In this document: positions 9,481 to 18,190 of the stretch, one piece after another
Layout: every line of letters starts with the position of its first letter
Position numbering within the stretch: the stretch's first letter is position 1
NCBI RefSeq assembly: GCF_014268935.2
Contig: NZ_JABWRJ020000002.1
Location: 550,001 to 614,000, forward strand
Direction of reading: 5' to 3'
Source of the DNA: Pseudomonas peradeniyensis
Lineage (GTDB): Bacteria; Pseudomonadota; Gammaproteobacteria; Pseudomonadales; Pseudomonadaceae
DNA: 64,000 nt
Program-made: the position numbers and the translations under genes
Notes under the pieces: generated by a model
Seen by the model: only the letters and a program-made list of their open reading frames with translations
The model's database searches: none
What the model was told of the DNA's origin: nothing

Positions 9481-10325
9481 GCCAGGCAGGCCCGGCACTC
9501 GTCGCCGACCCACTGCGCGAAACACTGGCGCTTGCTGCCGTCATCCAGCGGCTGCGGGCTGAGCAGGTGGTAGCCGGAGCCATCGCGCAGGAAGCCGTAC
9601 GGCGCCTGTAGCTGACCGTTGTCCAGTTCGTCACGGACCATCAGCGCCGAGGCGATGGCCGTTCCCATGCCCGCGCTGGCGGCCTGGATCGACAGGTAGA
9701 AGTGTTCGAAGTCGCTGCGCGCCGTTTGCCGCAAGTCCTGGCCACTCAGGCGCAGCCAGGTGGCCCAGGCGTCGGGGCGGGTGGCGCTGTGCAGCAGGCG
9801 CTGGCCCTTGAGATCCGGCGTGGCGACCGGGCCGATCCACTCATCGCAGATCTTCAGGCTGTGCAGCTGGCGGTCCCAGTGGAAGTCATCGCGGCGCAGG
9901 GCCAGGTCGATGCCGCCGCGGGCGAAGTCCACCGGGCCGCCGGCCGCCACCAGGTGCAACTGCAGGTCGGGGTGCCGGGCATGGAAGCGCGGCAGGCGCG
10001 GAATCAGCCAGCGCATGGCGATGGTTGGCTCGCAGGACACCACCAGCACGTTGTCGTGAGCTTGCTGGTGCAGACGCTGCACGGCGCCCTCCAGTTGCTC
10101 GAAGATCGCCTGGGTGGTGCCGTGCAGATCGCGCCCGGCGCGGGTGAGGAAGATCGCCCGGTTGCGCCGTTCGAACAGTTCCACGCCGAGGCTTTCCTCG
10201 AGCAGGCGCACCTGGCGGCTGACGGCGCCGTGGGTGACGTGCAGGTGCTCGGCAGCGCGCACGAAGCTTTCGGTGCGGGCGGCGATGTCGAAGTAGCGAA
10301 AGGCGGTGAGGGGAGGCAGTTTCAT
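9420..10325 (-). CDS. LysR-type transcriptional regulator (GcvA-like subgroup)
   Basis: About 301 residues. The N-terminal winged helix-turn-helix is typical: LTAFRYFDIAARTESFVRAA, then HLHVTHGAVSRQVRLLEES, LFERRNRAIFLTRAG. The C-terminal part is the periplasmic-binding-like effector domain. ATG at 10325 begins MKLPPLTAF, matching the family start; the longer in-frame start at 10367 adds a non-conserved leader. It is divergent from a LysE-family exporter gene, the classical arrangement for an activator of amino-acid export, so that gene is the likely target. The 3' end overlaps the convergent M15 gene by 61 bases. Confidence 0.9.
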   Translation of the reverse strand: MKLPPLTAFRYFDIAARTESFVRAAEHLHVTHGAVSRQVRLLEESLGVELFERRNRAIFLTRAGRDLHGTTQAIFEQLEGAVQRLHQQAHDNVLVVSCEPTIAMRWLIPRLPRFHARHPDLQLHLVAAGGPVDFARGGIDLALRRDDFHWDRQLHSLKICDEWIGPVATPDLKGQRLLHSATRPDAWATWLRLSGQDLRQTARSDFEHFYLSIQAASAGMGTAIASALMVRDELDNGQLQAPYGFLRDGSGYHLLSPQPLDDGSKRQCFAQWVGDECRACLAHLGLLQNDEPALPSPPQVR

Positions 10326-10376
10326 GTGCTGGCCTGTTCCGGCCCCGCGACAGGGCGGTCGATTCAATGCAAATAG

Positions 10377-10404
10377 GTGAGTAAAACTAGCAGATTAGCC
10401 TCAC
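10377..10404. promoter_or_regulatory. Inverted repeat between LysR and LysE genes, candidate operator
   Basis: GTGAG and CTCAC arms separated by 18 bases (10377-10381 and 10400-10404) sit in the middle of the 155-base divergent intergenic region. LysR-type regulators bind dyads in this position, so it is a plausible binding site. No footprint evidence exists here. Confidence 0.35.
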
Positions 10405-10480
10405 TATAAATCGATTTTTACCCGTTCCAGGCAACAGGATAATCCGGTCTTCCGTGAATTTTCATTGAGGATACCTGTTC

Positions 10481-11095
10481 GTGAACGAGCTCATTGCCGT
10501 CGCCCTCTTCACCCTCCTGGCCGTCATCAGCCCCGGCGCCGACTTCGCCATGGTCACCCGCAGCAGTTATGCACAGGGTCGCAAGGCCGGTCTCGCGGCA
10601 GCGGTGGGCATCGCCCTGGGCGTGCAAGTGCATGTGCTGTACACCGTGCTTGGCATCGCCGTGATCATCAGCCAGAGCCCGACCCTGTTCCTGGCCATGA
10701 AGGTAGTGGGGGCGGGCTACCTGGTGTACCTGGGCTACAAGTCGCTGACCAATACCACGCGTATAAGCCTCGACGGCCTGGCGCACAGCGAGACAAATGT
10801 AGCGAGCGCCTTGCGCACGGGCTTTCTGACCAACGCGCTGAACCCCAAGACCATGCTTTTCGTGGTCAGCGCCTACACCCAGGTGGTGCAGCCCGGCAGC
10901 CCGCTGGCGCTGGACTTCGCCTATGGCGCGTTCATGTCGTTCGCCCACTGGGTGTGGTTCAGCCTGGTGGCGGTGTTCTTCTCCAATCACCTGCTGCGTC
11001 GGGCGATGATCGAGCGGCAGGAGGTGGTCGACCGGGTTATCGGCGTGGCGTTGATCGGGCTGGGGTTGGCGGTGATGGTGTCAGGCGCGCGCTGA
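10481..11095 (+). CDS. LysE/RhtB-family amino-acid exporter
   Basis: A 204-residue membrane protein with six hydrophobic segments. The family signature ISPGADFAMVTR is at residues 16-27 and GAGYLVYLGYKSL near residue 73; the later TGFLTNALNPKTMLF is also diagnostic. Members export lysine, arginine, homoserine, threonine or related compounds; the substrate cannot be told from sequence. The start is GTG. Divergent from the LysR gene, which probably regulates it. Confidence 0.9.
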   Translation: MNELIAVALFTLLAVISPGADFAMVTRSSYAQGRKAGLAAAVGIALGVQVHVLYTVLGIAVIISQSPTLFLAMKVVGAGYLVYLGYKSLTNTTRISLDGLAHSETNVASALRTGFLTNALNPKTMLFVVSAYTQVVQPGSPLALDFAYGAFMSFAHWVWFSLVAVFFSNHLLRRAMIERQEVVDRVIGVALIGLGLAVMVSGAR

Positions 11096-11163
11096 GGCAG
11101 CGATTGCATGAGATGAGGCCAGCCGATTAACATGGAATAATTCCCATTTACGCAGCTCCGTCG

Positions 11164-11685
11164 ATGAAATCAACCTCACCCGCTCCCGCCGACAGCCTGG
11201 ATGCCCTGTACAAGGGCTACCATGGCTGGCTGCTGGTGTGGTTGCGGCGACGTCTGGAGTGTCCCCAGCACGCGGCGGACATGGCTCAGGACACCTTCGT
11301 GCGCGTTCTCGCCACCGGCCGTTACGTGGCGCCGCGTGAGCCAAGGGCGTTTCTCGCCACCGTGGCGCGGCGACTGCTGATCGACCGTGGCCGTCGGCAC
11401 AAGCTCGAGCAGGCTTACCGCGAAGCCCTGGCGTTGCATGTGGAACACCTGGAGCAGGCTCCCTCGCCGGAGCAGGTGATGGCGGCGCTGCAAGCCCTGG
11501 AGCAGATCGATCGGGCGCTGTCGAAGATGGCGCCACGGGTGCGCCAGGCGTTCGTCCTGCGTCACCTGGAAGGGTTGCCCCACGCCGAGATCGCCGAGCG
11601 TCTGCAGGTCTCGACCAAGAGCGTGCAGAGCTATCTGGTGCAGGCCCTGCTGCTCTGCCACGCTGCGGCACAGGACTGTCTGTGA
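11164..11685 (+). CDS. ECF sigma factor, FecI-type
   Basis: 173 residues with sigma region 2 (LYKGYHGWLLVWLRRRL ... AADMAQDTFVRVL) and region 4 (LSKMAPRVRQAFVLRHLEGL, HAEIAERLQVSTKSVQSYL). This is the iron-starvation group of ECF sigma factors that directs transcription of a cognate TonB-dependent receptor gene. It overlaps the FecR-type gene by four bases and is followed by such a receptor gene, so the three form a cell-surface signalling unit. A weak AT-rich dyad (TGGAATAATTCCCA) about 25 bases upstream could be a Fur site. Confidence 0.93.
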   Translation: MKSTSPAPADSLDALYKGYHGWLLVWLRRRLECPQHAADMAQDTFVRVLATGRYVAPREPRAFLATVARRLLIDRGRRHKLEQAYREALALHVEHLEQAPSPEQVMAALQALEQIDRALSKMAPRVRQAFVLRHLEGLPHAEIAERLQVSTKSVQSYLVQALLLCHAAAQDCL

Positions 11686-12635
11686 AAGCGCAGACCTTGC
11701 AGGCGGCGGCCGAATGGCTGGTGCGCTTGGACGATCAGCCCTGCGCCCATGAGCGTGAAGCCTTTCGCGACTGGCTTGCCGCCGATCCGGAGCACCTTGA
11801 GGCCGTCCAGCAGTTGCAAGGCTCGTTGGCGCCGCTACAGGTGTTGCAGCAGGCACCGGCCCGTGCGGCCCTCGGCGCGCTCAAGCGCCAGCGCCGGGTA
11901 GGTGGCGTGGCCCGGGCACTGGCCTTGGCGGTGGTGCTGCTGGTACCGCTGGGGCTGTTGCTGCAGCATTTTCCGGCAGCCTACCTGCTGGCCGATATCC
12001 GGACCGGCAGCGGCGAATGGAGCAGCCAGATGCTGCCCGACGGCAGCCTGTTGAAACTGGACGGCCGCTCTGCGGTGGATGTGCACTTCGATGGTAACGT
12101 CCGCACGCTACACCTGGTGCGGGGCGAGATCCTGGTAGAAGTGGCCAAGGACCCGGGGCGGCCGTTCCGGGTCGTCACCGAGCATGGCAGCGTGCAGGCG
12201 CTGGGGACGCGTTTCGTGGTCGAGCGCCTGTCTGAGCGCACGCGCCTGGCGATGCTCGAGTCGAGCACCGAGGTCGACAGTGCCGGCCAGCGGCTGGTGC
12301 TGAAGGCGGGGCAGCAAGTGCAGTTCGATGCCGCCGGGCCGGGTGTGCCCGAGGCCATCGATGGCGCGGGCGTCGAGCAGGCCTGGGCCCATCACCAGTT
12401 GCTGGTGCGCGAGCAACCGCTGGCCGAAGTGTTGCAGCGCCTGGCGCGCAACCATGGCGGCTACCTGCTGTTCGACCGCCAGTCCCTGGCGGGGATGAAG
12501 GTGACCGCAGTGCTGCCGGTCGATGACAGCGAGCGTGCCCTGCGTCTGCTGGCGCGGAGCCTGCCTATCAAGGTAGAGCACTACACGCCGTGGATTACCC
12601 GGGTTTCACTGCGTCCTGCCGCCGAGGTCAGATAA
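11682..12635 (+). CDS. FecR-family anti-sigma factor / sigma regulator
   Basis: 317 residues, GTG start inside the GTGA overlap with the sigma gene. The N-terminal cytoplasmic anti-sigma part includes AAEWLVRLDDQPCAHEREAFRDWL; a single membrane segment (LALAVVLLVPLGLLL, near residues 80-95) follows; the periplasmic part contains the FecR domain (GSLLKLDGRSAVDV, VRGEILVEVA, TRFVV) and a C-terminal STN-like module (PLAEVLQRLARNHGGYLL). It relays receptor occupancy to the sigma factor. Its partner receptor gene starts 77 bases downstream. Confidence 0.93.
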   Translation: MKAQTLQAAAEWLVRLDDQPCAHEREAFRDWLAADPEHLEAVQQLQGSLAPLQVLQQAPARAALGALKRQRRVGGVARALALAVVLLVPLGLLLQHFPAAYLLADIRTGSGEWSSQMLPDGSLLKLDGRSAVDVHFDGNVRTLHLVRGEILVEVAKDPGRPFRVVTEHGSVQALGTRFVVERLSERTRLAMLESSTEVDSAGQRLVLKAGQQVQFDAAGPGVPEAIDGAGVEQAWAHHQLLVREQPLAEVLQRLARNHGGYLLFDRQSLAGMKVTAVLPVDDSERALRLLARSLPIKVEHYTPWITRVSLRPAAEVR

Positions 12636-12712
12636 AAATCATTTCCATCTGCTTCCAGTTCTCGAATCCCGTGCGTCCTTGCTCTTAGCCAACACATCGG
12701 AGATTCGGGAAC

Positions 12713-15172
12713 ATGCTGTCATCCTTGCGCGCGCGCATCCCCTTCAAGCCCCGCAACGCCCTGACCATCGGCCTGCACCTGGCGGTCGCCGGGCTGCCCC
12801 TGAGCCTTGCCCCGGCGGTCATGGCCCAGCAGCAGTTGCAGCGCTACGACATCGCTGCCGGCGCGCTGGGCGATGTCCTGAGCCAGTTCGCCCGCCAGGC
12901 CGGGGTAGCGATCTCGTTCGACGCCGCGCAGGTGGCCGGCAAGCGCAGTGCGGGCTTGCAGGGCAGCTACGGCGTGCAGGACGGTTTCGTCGCCCTGTTG
13001 CACGGTCAGGGCCTGCAGGCTCAGTGGAGTGCCGACGGTTACGTGCTGGTCGCCGTGGCCGGCAGCCCGGGGGCGCTTGAGCTGGGGGCCACCACCATCA
13101 ACAGCCAGGCGCTGGGCAGCACCACCGAAGGGACCGGTTCGTACACCACCGGCACGACCAGCAGCGCCACCAAGCTCAACCTGAGCCTGCGCGAGACACC
13201 GCAGTCGGTCACCGTGGTCACCCGCCAGCGCATGGACGACCAGAACATGAAGACCCTGGACGATGTACTGCAAGGGGCGACGGGCATCACCATCATGAAA
13301 AACGGTGGCGAGCGTTCGATGTACTCGGCGCGGGGGCAGTTGATCGACACGCTGCAGATCGATGGCATCCCCACCAACATCAGCAACGCTTACTCGATGG
13401 ACGCCATCTCCAAGCCCACCACTGACATCTACGACCGCGTGGAAATCGTCCGCGGCGCGACGGGCCTGATGGAAGGGGCGGGCAATCCCTCTGCGTCGAT
13501 CAACCTGGTGCGCAAGCGCCCGACCCGCGAAGCCCAGGCACTGGCCGAAGTGTCTGCCGGATCCTGGGATGATTACAAAGGCATGCTCGATGTCTCGTCC
13601 CCGCTCAATGGCGAGGGTACGCTGCGTAATCGCACGGTCCTCAGCTACAACAATGCCAATAGCTACCTGGACACCGCGCAGAAGGAAAACCAGCTGTTCT
13701 ACAGCGTGTTCGAGGCGGACCTGAGCGCCGATACCCTGGTGACACTCGGCTTCACCTACCAGAAGGAGCGCAACTCGGGTTACGACTGGTCCGGATTGCC
13801 CACCCGCCCCAACGGCGAGTTCTACCCTATCTCGCGTTCGACCTCGCTGACCGGCAAGTGGAATCATCTGGACAAGCGCAACACCACGCTCTTCGGCGAT
13901 GTGCAGCGCCAGTTGGGCAACGACTGGAAGCTGGTGGTCGCCGCCAGCCAGACCTGGGCCAAGTCGGACTTTCTCGGCAACTTCACCACGCGCGTGGGCG
14001 GCAGCGAAGACCGTTTCAGCCTGCAACCCCGGCACTTTCGCTACAACGATACGCAGACCAGCGTCGATACCTACCTGACCGGGCCGTTCCAGCTGCTGGG
14101 CCGTCAGCACGAGCTGGTGCTGGGCAGCAATGTGCGCAAGGACGACTTTGACTACCACGGCGGCAATGACGTCGGTTACAGCTACCTGTTCGACATGAAC
14201 GACCTGGGTGCCTTCAATCCGCCCAGGCCCACGGGGCTGGCCGTCAACAAGTGGAAGTACAACAAGACCCAGGAGCAAGAGGGGATCTATGCCGCTGGCC
14301 GCTTCTCGCTTACCGATTCTACCCGCCTGATCCTCGGTAGCCGGGTCAGCTGGTTCAAGACCCAGAGCCTGACCCATGTCACCCGCAAGATCGAAGGTGA
14401 GTACAGCGCCAACCGAGAGGTCACGCCCTATGCCGGTTTGATCCAGGATCTCGATGAAAACTGGTCGGCGTACGCCAGCTACACCGAGATCTTCAAACCT
14501 CAGGACAACCTCGGAACCGATGGCAGGATCCTCAAGCCCATGACTGGCAGCAACTATGAGATCGGGCTGAAGGGCGAGTTTCTCGACAAACGGGTGACCA
14601 CCGCGATCGCCCTGTTCCAGGCGGACCAGACCGGCAGGCCGGAGGCGTTGAGCGACAGCGAGGCCGAGACCCTGTGCCCGGCGCTGCCCAATGGTTGCTA
14701 TGCCTCATCCGACAAGGTGCGCAACCGTGGTATTGATCTGGAGTTGGCTGGTGAGCTGCTGCCGGGCTGGAACCTGTCGGCGGGGTACACCTATACCCAG
14801 TCCAAGTACATTGCCGGGGCGCAGAAGGGGGAGGATTTCTCGGCGTCCGCACCACGTCATCTGTTGAAGATCGCCACGGACTACCGCCTGCCGGACAAAT
14901 TCAACCATGTGCGGGTGGGGGGCAGCTTCCATGCGCAAAGCAAGATGACCTACACCGACGCCGAAGTGTCGGACACGTTCAAGATCGAACAGAAGCCATA
15001 CACCCTGACCAACCTGCATGCGGTCTACGAGATCAGCCCGAACATGGAGTTGCAGTACAACCTGGACAACGTCTTCGACAAGAAGTACATCCAGACCACG
15101 GGCAACGACAACTACTGGAATTTCTACGGCGAGCCACGCAATTTCAACCTGACCTTGCGGACCCGGTTCTGA
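12713..15172 (+). CDS. TonB-dependent siderophore receptor with signalling domain (FecA/FpvA type)
   Basis: 819 residues. After a signal peptide (ending near VMAQQQ) comes an STN signalling domain (QRYDIAAGALGDVLSQFA; about residues 45-115), then the plug (SLRETPQSVTVVTRQRM, GATGLMEGAGNPSASINLVR) and a 22-strand barrel ending NFNLTLRTRF with the terminal Phe typical of outer-membrane proteins. The plug family is that of ferric-siderophore receptors of the FpvA/FhuE type. Together with the sigma and FecR genes it should sense and import an iron complex, but the siderophore cannot be named. Transcription probably ends at the hairpin near 15240. Confidence 0.94.
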   Translation: MLSSLRARIPFKPRNALTIGLHLAVAGLPLSLAPAVMAQQQLQRYDIAAGALGDVLSQFARQAGVAISFDAAQVAGKRSAGLQGSYGVQDGFVALLHGQGLQAQWSADGYVLVAVAGSPGALELGATTINSQALGSTTEGTGSYTTGTTSSATKLNLSLRETPQSVTVVTRQRMDDQNMKTLDDVLQGATGITIMKNGGERSMYSARGQLIDTLQIDGIPTNISNAYSMDAISKPTTDIYDRVEIVRGATGLMEGAGNPSASINLVRKRPTREAQALAEVSAGSWDDYKGMLDVSSPLNGEGTLRNRTVLSYNNANSYLDTAQKENQLFYSVFEADLSADTLVTLGFTYQKERNSGYDWSGLPTRPNGEFYPISRSTSLTGKWNHLDKRNTTLFGDVQRQLGNDWKLVVAASQTWAKSDFLGNFTTRVGGSEDRFSLQPRHFRYNDTQTSVDTYLTGPFQLLGRQHELVLGSNVRKDDFDYHGGNDVGYSYLFDMNDLGAFNPPRPTGLAVNKWKYNKTQEQEGIYAAGRFSLTDSTRLILGSRVSWFKTQSLTHVTRKIEGEYSANREVTPYAGLIQDLDENWSAYASYTEIFKPQDNLGTDGRILKPMTGSNYEIGLKGEFLDKRVTTAIALFQADQTGRPEALSDSEAETLCPALPNGCYASSDKVRNRGIDLELAGELLPGWNLSAGYTYTQSKYIAGAQKGEDFSASAPRHLLKIATDYRLPDKFNHVRVGGSFHAQSKMTYTDAEVSDTFKIEQKPYTLTNLHAVYEISPNMELQYNLDNVFDKKYIQTTGNDNYWNFYGEPRNFNLTLRTRF

Positions 15173-15236
15173 AGGGGTGAAGCGGGGCGATGCACTGGCA
15201 TCGCTCCTTGCCTAGGCATTTTTCGCAGACAAAGAA

Positions 15237-15266
15237 AAAGGGCTTATCTTTCGATAAGCCCTTTTA
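15237..15266. terminator. Bidirectional hairpin terminator
   Basis: AAAAGGGCTTATC and GATAAGCCCTTTT arms form a hairpin with A and T tracts on either side. It lies after the receptor gene on the + strand and after tRNA-Met on the - strand, so it can serve both. Confidence 0.8.
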
Positions 15267-15271
15267 GAAGG

Positions 15272-15348
15272 TGGTGGCTACACAGGGACTTGAACCCCGG
15301 ACCCCAGCATTATGAATGCTATGCTCTAACCAACTGAGCTATGTAGCC
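15272..15348 (-). tRNA. tRNA-Met (anticodon CAT)
   Basis: On the minus strand a 77-nt cloverleaf is readable: acceptor GGCTACA with TGTAGCC, D arm TAGCTCAG, anticodon loop TTCATAA, T arm GGGGTTCAAGTCCC and encoded CCA. CAT anticodon with a normal A1-like acceptor pairing indicates elongator methionine rather than initiator. Confidence 0.93.
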
Positions 15349-15444
15349 AACTTGGCGCGCATTATTAGCTCGAATCGCGATCCTGTCAACAACGTTTTTA
15401 AAAAAAATTGCCAACCTTTCAAAAACTTAGCCGGGAAGGGCGCT

Positions 15445-16377
15445 TCAGCGCACGATCAGCCAGTGGCCGAGCAGGTTGTGCAGGCGCAGTTGCTGGTCGG
15501 CGGCCAGGCGCTCGAGGCTCTGCGCCGGGTGGTCGAGGTCGAAATCGCCGCTGACGCGCTGATAGGCCGCTTGCTCGTTCAGCAGCCAGACGCGTTGGCC
15601 ACGGTAATCGGCCAGGCGCTCCAGCACTTCGCTCAACGGCAGGTTCCTGGCCTTCAATTGGCCGTTGCGCCAGGCATCGGCCAATTTGGCATCGATCTTT
15701 TCGACCGGATTGATGCGGTTTTCGCTGAACGTCACCCGTTCGCCGGCATTGACCAGGCGTTGGTCGCCGCCCTGCAACACCGCAGCCTTGCCGCCGAACA
15801 CCACCAGTTCGTCGTAGTCGGCATGGCGGGCGATCTGCAGACGGGTGCCGAACACCTGGATGCGGGTGTCATCGACCTGCACTTCCATGGCCCGGCCATC
15901 GAGCATCACCTCCAGGTATACCTGCCCCTGCACCAGGTGCAGCTGGCGGGTGCGGCCACGCAGGTCGACATTCATCGCGCTGGCGCTGTCCAGGTGCAGG
16001 GTCGAGCCATCGGCCAGGCGCACGCTGCGGCGCTCGCCGCTGTCGGTGTGCAGTTCACTGCCCAGACGCTGCATCACCGGCCAGTAGAGCCAGGCCAGGG
16101 CGCCCACCAGCAGCAGGAACAGCAGCGCCAGGCACAGCCCGGCCCGGCTGCGACGGACCTTGGCGATGCGTGGTCGCGGGCGTGCCGCCGGCACCTGCAG
16201 TTGCTGCCAGTAGGCTTCGAGCTGGGCATAGGCCCTGGCGTTGAGCGGGTCCTGGCACCAGCTGGCGAATGCCTGGCGCAGGGCCTCGTCGCAGCCGGGT
16301 TGGCGCAGGCGCGAGAACCAGTCCAGGGCTTCCTGCTCGGGGTCGGGCGTGGGCTGCAAGGCGGGCATCGGGCTCAT
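15445..16377 (-). CDS. FecR-family sigma regulator without an adjacent sigma factor
   Basis: 310 residues with the FecR plan: cytoplasmic N-terminal part (EALDWFSRLRQPGCDEALRQ), one membrane segment (LCLALLFLLLVGALAWLYW), periplasmic FecR domain (SVRLADGSTLHLDSASAMNV, VQGQVYLEVM, TRLQIA) and C-terminal STN-like module (PLSEVLERLADYRGQRVWLL). FecR genes normally follow an ECF sigma gene, but upstream on this strand there is only a 190-base intergenic region and then a divergent MFS gene. It may act with a distant sigma factor or be a remnant unit. A Fur-box-like site precedes it. Confidence 0.9.
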   Translation of the reverse strand: MSPMPALQPTPDPEQEALDWFSRLRQPGCDEALRQAFASWCQDPLNARAYAQLEAYWQQLQVPAARPRPRIAKVRRSRAGLCLALLFLLLVGALAWLYWPVMQRLGSELHTDSGERRSVRLADGSTLHLDSASAMNVDLRGRTRQLHLVQGQVYLEVMLDGRAMEVQVDDTRIQVFGTRLQIARHADYDELVVFGGKAAVLQGGDQRLVNAGERVTFSENRINPVEKIDAKLADAWRNGQLKARNLPLSEVLERLADYRGQRVWLLNEQAAYQRVSGDFDLDHPAQSLERLAADQQLRLHNLLGHWLIVR

Positions 16378-16448
16378 GGGATCGGTCTGCTCGCAGGAGG
16401 AGGGCGGTTTTGCCCAGCGTTTACAGGGAAGAGGAGAGGGATGCTAAT

Positions 16449-16467
16449 TATATTGAGAATTATTTAC
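16449..16467. promoter_or_regulatory. Fur-box-like site between the FecR and MFS genes
   Basis: The bases TATATTGAGAATTATTTAC match the Fur consensus variant GATAATGAGAATCATTATC at 14 of 19 positions, with the central TGAGAAT intact. It lies 72 bases upstream of the lone FecR start (minus strand) and about 100 bases upstream of the MFS start (plus strand). Iron control of one or both genes is inferred. Confidence 0.5.
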
Positions 16468-16568
16468 AAGTACGTGTCGGATGGAAGGCTCGGCAAAATA
16501 AAAAGGTAGCTTCGTATCTATTTGTTTCACGATAATCGGATCCCAACCCGCGGACGGACATCCAGCCC

Positions 16569-17783
16569 ATGGCCATCAGCAGTACCACCACTTCCAGTGC
16601 CAGCAGCCCGGCAAACCAGGCCTCGCCGCTGGTGATGCGTATCATCGGTTTCTGCGCCCTGGCGCACCTGATCAACGACCTGATCCAGTCGGTGCTGCCA
16701 GCGATCTACCCGATGCTCAAGGCCAACTACAACCTGAGCTTCGCCCAGATCGGCCTGATCACCCTGACCTTCCAGATCACCGCCTCGCTGCTGCAACCGT
16801 GGGTGGGCTTCTTCACCGACAAGCGGCCCACGCCGAACCTGCTGCCGCTGGGCACGGTATGCACCCTAGTGGGGATCGTGATGCTGGCTTTCGTCGGCAG
16901 CTTCCCGATGATCCTGCTGGCCTCGGCGCTGGTGGGCATCGGCTCGTCGACCTTCCACCCCGAGACCTCGCGCATCGCCCGCCTGGCTTCCGGCGGACGC
17001 TTCGGCCTGGCGCAGTCGAGCTTCCAGGTCGGCGGCAACGCCGGCTCCGCCCTCGGCCCGCTGCTGGCGGCGGCGATCGTGATTCCCTTCGGCCAGACCC
17101 ATGTCGCCTGGTTTGGCGTGGCCGGGTTGTTCTTCTTCGCCGTGACCCTGATGCTGCGCCGCTGGTACAAGGAGCACCTCAACCAGGCCAAGGCGCGCAA
17201 GGCGGTGCAGGCCACCCACGGCATTTCGCGCCAGCGGGTGATCCTGGCGCTGGTGGTGCTGGGCCTGCTGGTGTTCTCCAAGTACTTCTATATGTCCAGC
17301 TTCACCAGCTACTTCACCTTCTACCTGATCGAGAAGTTCCAGCTGTCGGTGGCCAGTTCGCAGTTGCACCTGTTCCTGTTCCTCGGCGCGGTGGCGGCGG
17401 GCACGTTCTTTGGCGGGCCGATCGGTGACCGTATCGGGCGCAAGGCGGTGATCTGGTTCTCGATCCTCGGGGTGGCGCCGTTCACCCTGGCGCTGCCGTA
17501 TGCCGACCTGTTCTGGACCACCGTGCTCAGCGTGGTGATCGGTTTCGTCCTGGCGTCGGCGTTCTCGGCCATCGTGGTGTATGCCCAGGAGCTGGTGCCG
17601 GGCAATGTCGGGATGATCGCCGGGATCTTTTTCGGCCTGATGTTCGGCTTCGGCGGCATCGGTGCTGCGCTGCTGGGGTATGTGGCTGATCTGCGTGGGA
17701 TCGAGTATGTGTATGGGGTTTGCTCGTTCCTGCCGCTGTTTGGGTTGCTGGCGGTGTTCCTGCCGTCCACTGGCAAGCGCTGA
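16569..17783 (+). CDS. MFS transporter, fosmidomycin-resistance (Fsr) type
   Basis: 404 residues with about 12 membrane segments. It resembles E. coli Fsr: AHLINDLIQSVLPAIYPMLK after the first segment, LQPWVGFFTDKRP in the loop after segment 2, IGSSTFHPETSRIAR and SFQVGGNAGSALGPLLAA in the N-terminal half. Fsr-type proteins are drug or metabolite exporters in the inner membrane. The N-terminal 20 residues are Ser/Ala-rich and non-conserved in style. The gene follows a Fur-box-like site, which is unusual for this family and may link it to iron. Confidence 0.85.
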   Translation: MAISSTTTSSASSPANQASPLVMRIIGFCALAHLINDLIQSVLPAIYPMLKANYNLSFAQIGLITLTFQITASLLQPWVGFFTDKRPTPNLLPLGTVCTLVGIVMLAFVGSFPMILLASALVGIGSSTFHPETSRIARLASGGRFGLAQSSFQVGGNAGSALGPLLAAAIVIPFGQTHVAWFGVAGLFFFAVTLMLRRWYKEHLNQAKARKAVQATHGISRQRVILALVVLGLLVFSKYFYMSSFTSYFTFYLIEKFQLSVASSQLHLFLFLGAVAAGTFFGGPIGDRIGRKAVIWFSILGVAPFTLALPYADLFWTTVLSVVIGFVLASAFSAIVVYAQELVPGNVGMIAGIFFGLMFGFGGIGAALLGYVADLRGIEYVYGVCSFLPLFGLLAVFLPSTGKR

Positions 17784-18190
17784 TGACTGAAATCGCGGAG
17801 CAAGCCCGCTCCCACGCTATTTGTCCATCAGGCGTGGGAGCGGGCTTGCCCCGCGATTGACGAAACATCCATGGCTGGCCTAGAGTGCCGCCTCCTTTCA
17901 TTGACCTGCGTAGTTCACGTGATGCGCCGTACCGATGTGACCCGCCCGCACCGCCAGCCTGTCGCCCCGACAGCGCGCCGCGCGTGGCCGAGCGACACGG
18001 TGCTCAAGCGTCGACGCAGCGTGCTGTTCGCCTTCACCTTCTCGCCACACCTTGCCCTGAACTGATCCGCGCCCCTGCATCCCGCGCCTTTGCGGCGTGA
18101 TCGCGGGCGCCTGCGTTCGAACATCTTTCAGCGGATTTTCCAGTCGGCCAGGGCCAGAGCCCCTGCGCGCCGGCTTGCAAGGAGTGGTAC
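17784..18190. other. Intergenic region with a REP pair and a short open frame
   Basis: A 407-base gap between two MFS genes. It holds a REP pair at 17791-17858. A 47-codon arginine-rich frame (17922-18065, beginning MRRTDVTRPH) is open but has no clear ribosome-binding site or known relatives that I recognise; I do not call it a gene. AAGGAG at 18179 belongs to the next gene. Confidence 0.6.
17791..17858. repeat. REP pair (BIME-like)
   Basis: Two REP units in inverted orientation: GCAAGCCCGCTCCCACGC and GCGTGGGAGCGGGCTTGC, separated by about 16 bases. They sit 8 bases after an MFS stop codon, the usual position for REP pairs that stabilise or end mRNA. Confidence 0.9.

Noticed and set aside
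12632..12652. Fur box between the FecR and receptor genes (GATAAAAATCATTTCCATC)
   Set aside because: Only about 12 of 19 positions match the consensus; the receptor is expected to be sigma-factor driven, so the match is not convincing.
12719..14377. 552-codon minus-strand frame opposite the TonB receptor gene
   Set aside because: Antisense shadow without domain content.
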